DNA from: Omnitrophica bacterium RIFCSPLOWO2_01_FULL_45_10
GTDB lineage: Bacteria > Omnitrophota > Gorgyraeia > 2-01-FULL-45-10
Assembly (NCBI GenBank): GCA_001804165.1
Contig: MHFL01000035.1
Span: 8,283-18,980, forward strand
Direction: 5' to 3'
DNA length: 10,698 bases
The notes beneath the pieces are model-generated. The model saw nothing but the letters and a program-made list of their open reading frames with translations. It was not told the origin of the DNA and searched no databases. The translations under genes were made by a program, and so were the position numbers. Every line of letters starts with the position of its first letter. Positions within the stretch are counted from its first letter, which is position 1. Shown here one piece after another: positions 7,392-10,698 of the stretch.

Positions 7392-8329
7392 TGACTTCCT
7401 CTGACAGTCTCTCTAATCCCCTCTTCTATGGTAAACGGCGGCTTCCAACCAAGCAATTTCCTTATTTTACCGCTGTCAACAATAAGAGTTCTTGTTAACT
7501 TCTCCAACTCTTCGCTCATTCCTGTGATCATAGACAACGTCTTTAATATTCCGAGATACAAAGAAAATAAGACCACCTTCTTACCCATCGCGCGAGCGAT
7601 CATATTTATCAGATCGGGTGTGGATGTATCGGCGCAATCGCTTACCATAAAAGTTTCGCCTGCTGCCAGCGGATGACTAATACAAGTAATAATGGCATCA
7701 ATCAAATTACCAATGTAAAGAAAACTGCGCCGATTGTTGATATTTTTAAGCGGTAATGGCAAGCCAATACCGGTGATTTTGATCAAATTCTTAAAATTGG
7801 CCTTCACCCCCGGCCCATAAACCAAAGGAAGCCGCAGGACCACTACCTGAAGTCCGCTCTCAGCGGCCGTGCGGGCCAAAGAATCTTCGGCTTCCCGCTT
7901 GCTGATACCATAAGCATCTTGGGGTTCAGGAGGATCATTTTCGGCATACGGCCGCGCGGACCCCTCGCCATTTACCTTGACTGAACTGATAAAAATAAAT
8001 CTTTTAACCTCGGAGATTGAAGCCATTCGCGCCAAACGCTCCGTGCCGCGAACATTAACTTTGCGAAAAGTTTCGAGTGAATCCACGACAGGCTCTTTAA
8101 TAATATGGGCGCGCGCCGCTAAATGGATTACTGTATCCGCTCCGGCTAAAGCCTGTCGCCAATCCGTCGACTCATCTATATCCCCCACATCAATATATTC
8201 ATCGACCCCGGAAAGATCCCGTGCGTTATTGCGTACAGCCGCACGGACAGAATAGCCTTTCTCTTTCAAGAAAGCGCATAGACTGCGGCCGATAAACCCC
8301 GTTGCGCCCGTTATAAGAATTGTGGACAT
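7388..8329 (-). CDS. SDR-family nucleotide-sugar 4-epimerase/4-reductase (GalE/WbpV-like)
   Basis: The product has 313 residues, a full-length extended short-chain dehydrogenase. TGATGFIG (7-14) binds NAD(P), VIHLAARAH (67-75) follows, and Ser115-Ser116 with Tyr140-x3-Lys144 (YGISK) supply the catalytic triad. LRLPLVYGPG near 168 and RSFLYIGNLIDAI near 215 are typical of the UDP-sugar subgroup, and GETFMVSD with a STPDLI segment follows. In P. aeruginosa-type O-antigen clusters, related proteins (WbpV and similar) reduce the 4-keto sugar made by a WbpM-type dehydratase to UDP-FucNAc or UDP-QuiNAc. The presence of such a dehydratase four genes downstream supports this reading. A plain UDP-Glc or UDP-GlcNAc 4-epimerase remains possible. 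The gene starts 4 bases after the glycosyltransferase stop, with no strong Shine-Dalgarno sequence, and overlaps the next gene by 4 bases. GC content is higher here than in the radical SAM and ligase genes. Confidence 0.87.
   Translation of the reverse strand: MSTILITGATGFIGRSLCAFLKEKGYSVRAAVRNNARDLSGVDEYIDVGDIDESTDWRQALAGADTVIHLAARAHIIKEPVVDSLETFRKVNVRGTERLARMASISEVKRFIFISSVKVNGEGSARPYAENDPPEPQDAYGISKREAEDSLARTAAESGLQVVVLRLPLVYGPGVKANFKNLIKITGIGLPLPLKNINNRRSFLYIGNLIDAIITCISHPLAAGETFMVSDCADTSTPDLINMIARAMGKKVVLFSLYLGILKTLSMITGMSEELEKLTRTLIVDSGKIRKLLGWKPPFTIEEGIRETVRGSQ
7398..7402 (-). promoter_or_regulatory. Ribosome binding site AGAGG for the 484-residue radical SAM gene
   Basis: AGAGG on the minus strand lies 6 bases before the ATG at 7389-7391. 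It is inside the last codons of the SDR gene and sits just ahead of an ATGA stop-start overlap. This is the clearest Shine-Dalgarno site in the window, and the arrangement implies translational coupling between the SDR and the radical SAM enzyme. Confidence 0.6.
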
Positions 8330-8333
8330 AAGT

Positions 8334-9452
8334 TCAACTCAAAATTCTTTGTATTTCCTTAAGATATGAATCCACGACTATGCTTTCTTCAAATTCCTTT
8401 TTGACTTTATCGCGGCCGGCCTTACCCATCCTCAAACGCTCCTCAGGCTTCAATTCTATCATCTTGCTGAATGAATCGGCTAGCGCCTGAGCGTCTTTAA
8501 CAGGCACGGAAAAACCATTTATCCCTTCAGCTAACACCTCGCGGCAGCCGATCGCGTCAGTTGTGATTATCGGTTTCTCCATGGCCGAGGCCTCTAAAAG
8601 TGACCTCGGGAGCCCCTCGCGGTAGGAAGGCAATACTACGCAATCTGACATGCAGATAAACGGCCTGACATCTTTAACCTCCCCATGGTAAACGATAATC
8701 TTCTCCTCTGCCCATCCTTGTATCGTTTCCGGGCTGATCCCCGCGGGATTCCCGCGATCTACCATGCCAACCAGCCAAAACTGCGTTTCTGGATATTTTC
8801 GTTTCGTAAGCCTCGCGGCGTCAACAAATTCTCCGATCCCCTTGTCCCATAAAAATCTTCCCGTAAAAAGAAATACAAATGAACTGTCTTTTCTTTTTAC
8901 AGATCGGCAAAAATCGGGGCTAAAAAAATTTGTATTGACTCCGGACCCGTTCACGAGGACTGCCTTTTCCCTGTTTATAATGCCTTTTCTTACGAACAGG
9001 CTCAGGTCATCCTTATTCTGAAAAAAAGTAGTCTTTGCGAAATGGCACCCGATCTTATAAAGGAATTTTATCAACTGATAAATAGGGCTTTTCTTGATGA
9101 AGAGATATCCTAATCCCGATATATTATCTATACAGGGTACGCCCGTTAAAGCGGCCGCCACGGCGCCGTAGATATTCGGCTTGGGAGTGTAATGCACGGC
9201 TATATCGGGCCTTTCTTTTCGATATATCCTGTAAAGAGCGATGGTCTGCTTCAGATCCGTAAATAGGTTCATGCCCTTCCGGTCAATAACCAAAGGGATG
9301 AAACTAAAGCCCTTGTTTGTCACTTCATCTGCATAACCGTTATCCTGGGCGCAGAAGATCACATCATAACCTTTAGATTTTAAAGCCTGCATTAATCCGG
9401 TCCGGAAGTTGCGGATGGTCAAAGTTGTATTGGAGACAATTATCGCTTTCAT
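8334..9452 (-). CDS. GT4-type glycosyltransferase (Glycos_transf_1, GT-B fold)
   Basis: The product has 372 residues from ATG at 9450-9452. The N-terminal half (VSNTTLTIRNFRTGLMQAL at 6-24, then HYTPKPNIYG at 87-96) is an acceptor-binding Rossmann domain. The C-terminal half binds the sugar nucleotide: LFTGRFLWDKGIGEFVDA (195-212), then SYREGLPRSLLEASAMEKPI (276-295). The pair Glu279 and Glu287 is the EX7E motif of retaining GT4 enzymes. CREVLAEGINGFSVPVKD (303-320) is the usual closing motif. The reading frame is open for another 53 codons upstream, but those overlap the membrane protein gene and lack homology-like features. MKAIIVSN begins a normal GT-B first strand, and its ATG lies 8 bases after the preceding stop. 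AGGAAGAG at 9465-9472 is a distant possible ribosome site. The enzyme acts in the cytoplasm on the lipid-linked oligosaccharide. The donor and the linkage are not predictable. It resembles the glycosyltransferases found beside PglC-like transferases. Confidence 0.92.
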   Translation of the reverse strand: MKAIIVSNTTLTIRNFRTGLMQALKSKGYDVIFCAQDNGYADEVTNKGFSFIPLVIDRKGMNLFTDLKQTIALYRIYRKERPDIAVHYTPKPNIYGAVAAALTGVPCIDNISGLGYLFIKKSPIYQLIKFLYKIGCHFAKTTFFQNKDDLSLFVRKGIINREKAVLVNGSGVNTNFFSPDFCRSVKRKDSSFVFLFTGRFLWDKGIGEFVDAARLTKRKYPETQFWLVGMVDRGNPAGISPETIQGWAEEKIIVYHGEVKDVRPFICMSDCVVLPSYREGLPRSLLEASAMEKPIITTDAIGCREVLAEGINGFSVPVKDAQALADSFSKMIELKPEERLRMGKAGRDKVKKEFEESIVVDSYLKEIQRILS

Positions 9453-9460
9453 TTGATTCG

Positions 9461-10698
9461 CTATCTCTTCCTGATCTTTAAACTGTCGAGAAAAGCCATA
9501 AAACCCGCTATTCCCAAAGCTGCCAAGGTTGTAATATATACATACCTCATACGGTATAGTGTCCCTATATTGCAGATTACCAACCCATAGACAAGCATTA
9601 TATAAACACAAAATGCGGAAATTATCCAGATTTCAATCCGTTTACGCCAATACCAAATTGCATAGGGTAAGAACAGCAGGGCAAAATATACCACTATCAT
9701 TTCATAAGAAGCTATTCTGCGCATCAAACGACTCCCACGATATGTGCCCTCGCTAAACCACTTAGTGGGAAAAGGCGCCAGGAAGACTATCTGAGCCGCA
9801 CGGGGCAGATAAATCAGCATATCTTTGATGCTGCCAAACCCGACATCGTGATCAATATTGCTCTTGGCTTCAGGGGTACTCTTACGAAAGCCCCGCCTTA
9901 TTATAGCCAGGCTGGCAACCTTACGGTCAATAAATAATGGGAGCCAGGATGAACTTTTCCAATATTTGTCAATATCATCTTTTTCGGCCATTGTCTCAGC
10001 ATCAACTTTTGCGACTATGGGATCTTTAATTACAGCGGATATATTTTGCTCTGAGCATTTTTCGGCAATAACCCAAGCGTGTGCCGCGATTTCCATCGGA
10101 TCAGCTGAATGCGAGTGCACTAGTACAAAAAATATCAATGTTATGCTGAATAAAATGGCCATTGTTTTCTGCCATGAGATCTTTTTTTTAGACATCCTGA
10201 CCAAAAGTATCACAAATAATGAAGAAGAAAATAAAGCTATGAGCGGCATTATAATAGCCAATATATAAGAACGCACAAGGCGGATTAAAGCAAGACCACA
10301 CAAAAAATAAATAATTGAAATAAAATTACTAAAAGGCTGATCTTCAGATTTGTAACTACCTATCCTGGCTAATAAAACCATGCCATACAAAAGCGAAACT
10401 ATGCCTAATACGCTAAAGATGTCTTTATGCAATTGAGCTGTCCATTGCAGATTTGATGGAAAAATTAAAAAAGGTAAAATGCAAAGGATTGACCTGAACC
10501 TATTGTTTATAAATAGATTCAGGAGATTAACCAAAGCCAACGCGGCGCTTGCATGTAAGGCGGCGTTTAGAGGGATGAGTATTCTGGCATCCGGTAAAAA
10601 AACATAAAATATAGATGCTATGCCGGCCACCACATGGCCTTCTGGCTTTAATTGCCAGGCCGACCAGCCTTGGGAGTGAATTTTATTGGCTAGGTCTA
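9461..10698 (-). CDS. Polytopic membrane protein of polysaccharide locus, 3' part, function unknown
   Basis: The frame is open to the right edge, so the gene continues beyond the window. The visible 411 residues begin with GWSAWQLKPEGH (10-21), read upstream of a GTG at 10631-10633 that could be mistaken for a start. Several hydrophobic helices follow. WTAQLHKDIFSVLG at 85-98 is a polar loop with a His-Lys-Asp cluster. A large polar loop of about 194-306, presumably extracytoplasmic, separates the first group of helices from three more. NIGTLYRMRYVYITTL (376-391) is near the end. GWSAWxLxPEG followed by AGIAS is a pattern I associate with membrane proteins of glycan loci that lack an assigned role. 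A GT-C-like glycosyltransferase or a polymerase-related function is possible, but nothing in the visible part proves it. The stop at 9461-9463 lies 8 bases before the GT4 start, and both genes are probably co-transcribed. Confidence 0.75.
   Translation of the reverse strand, partial: DLANKIHSQGWSAWQLKPEGHVVAGIASIFYVFLPDARILIPLNAALHASAALALVNLLNLFINNRFRSILCILPFLIFPSNLQWTAQLHKDIFSVLGIVSLLYGMVLLARIGSYKSEDQPFSNFISIIYFLCGLALIRLVRSYILAIIMPLIALFSSSLFVILLVRMSKKKISWQKTMAILFSITLIFFVLVHSHSADPMEIAAHAWVIAEKCSEQNISAVIKDPIVAKVDAETMAEKDDIDKYWKSSSWLPLFIDRKVASLAIIRRGFRKSTPEAKSNIDHDVGFGSIKDMLIYLPRAAQIVFLAPFPTKWFSEGTYRGSRLMRRIASYEMIVVYFALLFLPYAIWYWRKRIEIWIISAFCVYIMLVYGLVICNIGTLYRMRYVYITTLAALGIAGFMAFLDSLKIRKR

Noticed and set aside
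9453-9611. 53-residue N-terminal extension of the GT4 glycosyltransferase
   Set aside because: It overlaps the membrane protein gene. The GT-B fold starts naturally at MKAIIVSN (ATG at 9450-9452).
9858-10268. Plus-strand open frame of 136 codons
   Set aside because: It is antisense to the loop-coding part of the membrane protein, whose frame continues on both sides. No motif supports it.

Overview
The window holds nine genes, all transcribed on the minus strand (right to left). They are packed end to end with overlaps or gaps below 50 bases. Both end genes run off the window. No gene-free stretch exceeds 50 bases. I see no rRNA, tRNA, CRISPR array, insertion sequence or convincing terminator. 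Any promoter must lie beyond the right edge, so this looks like the inner part of one long surface-polysaccharide operon.

In transcription order the genes are: (1) the end of a multi-spanning membrane protein of unrecognised function (9461-10698); (2) a GT4-type glycosyltransferase (8334-9452); (3) an SDR nucleotide-sugar epimerase/reductase (7388-8329); (4) a 484-residue B12-binding-type radical SAM enzyme (5937-7391); (5) a small PglC-type undecaprenyl-phosphate sugar-1-phosphate transferase (5393-5956); (6) a second, larger and different radical SAM enzyme (3334-5364); (7) a membrane FlaA1/WbpM/CapD-type UDP-sugar 4,6-dehydratase (1422-3287); (8) an O-antigen ligase/polymerase of the Wzy_C family (140-1435); (9) the start of a papain-family (C1) cysteine peptidase with an apparent frameshift (1-147).

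A working model, by inference: the dehydratase and the SDR make a 2,6-dideoxy-2-acetamido sugar nucleotide of the UDP-QuiNAc or UDP-FucNAc type. The small transferase loads that sugar-1-phosphate on undecaprenyl phosphate, and the GT4 enzyme extends it. The Wzy_C protein polymerises or ligates the finished glycan outside the membrane. The two radical SAM enzymes are the unexplained part. They could C-methylate or otherwise modify the sugar, the lipid carrier or another substrate. A flippase, chain-length regulator and outer-membrane exporter are not in this window.

The organism appears to be an anaerobic or microaerophilic Gram-negative-type bacterium of moderate GC content (sampled lines range from about 35 to 55%). 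Iron-sulfur radical SAM enzymes placed inside a glycan operon, and the general look of the proteins, suggest an uncultured lineage such as Omnitrophota, but that is a guess and not shown by the sequence.
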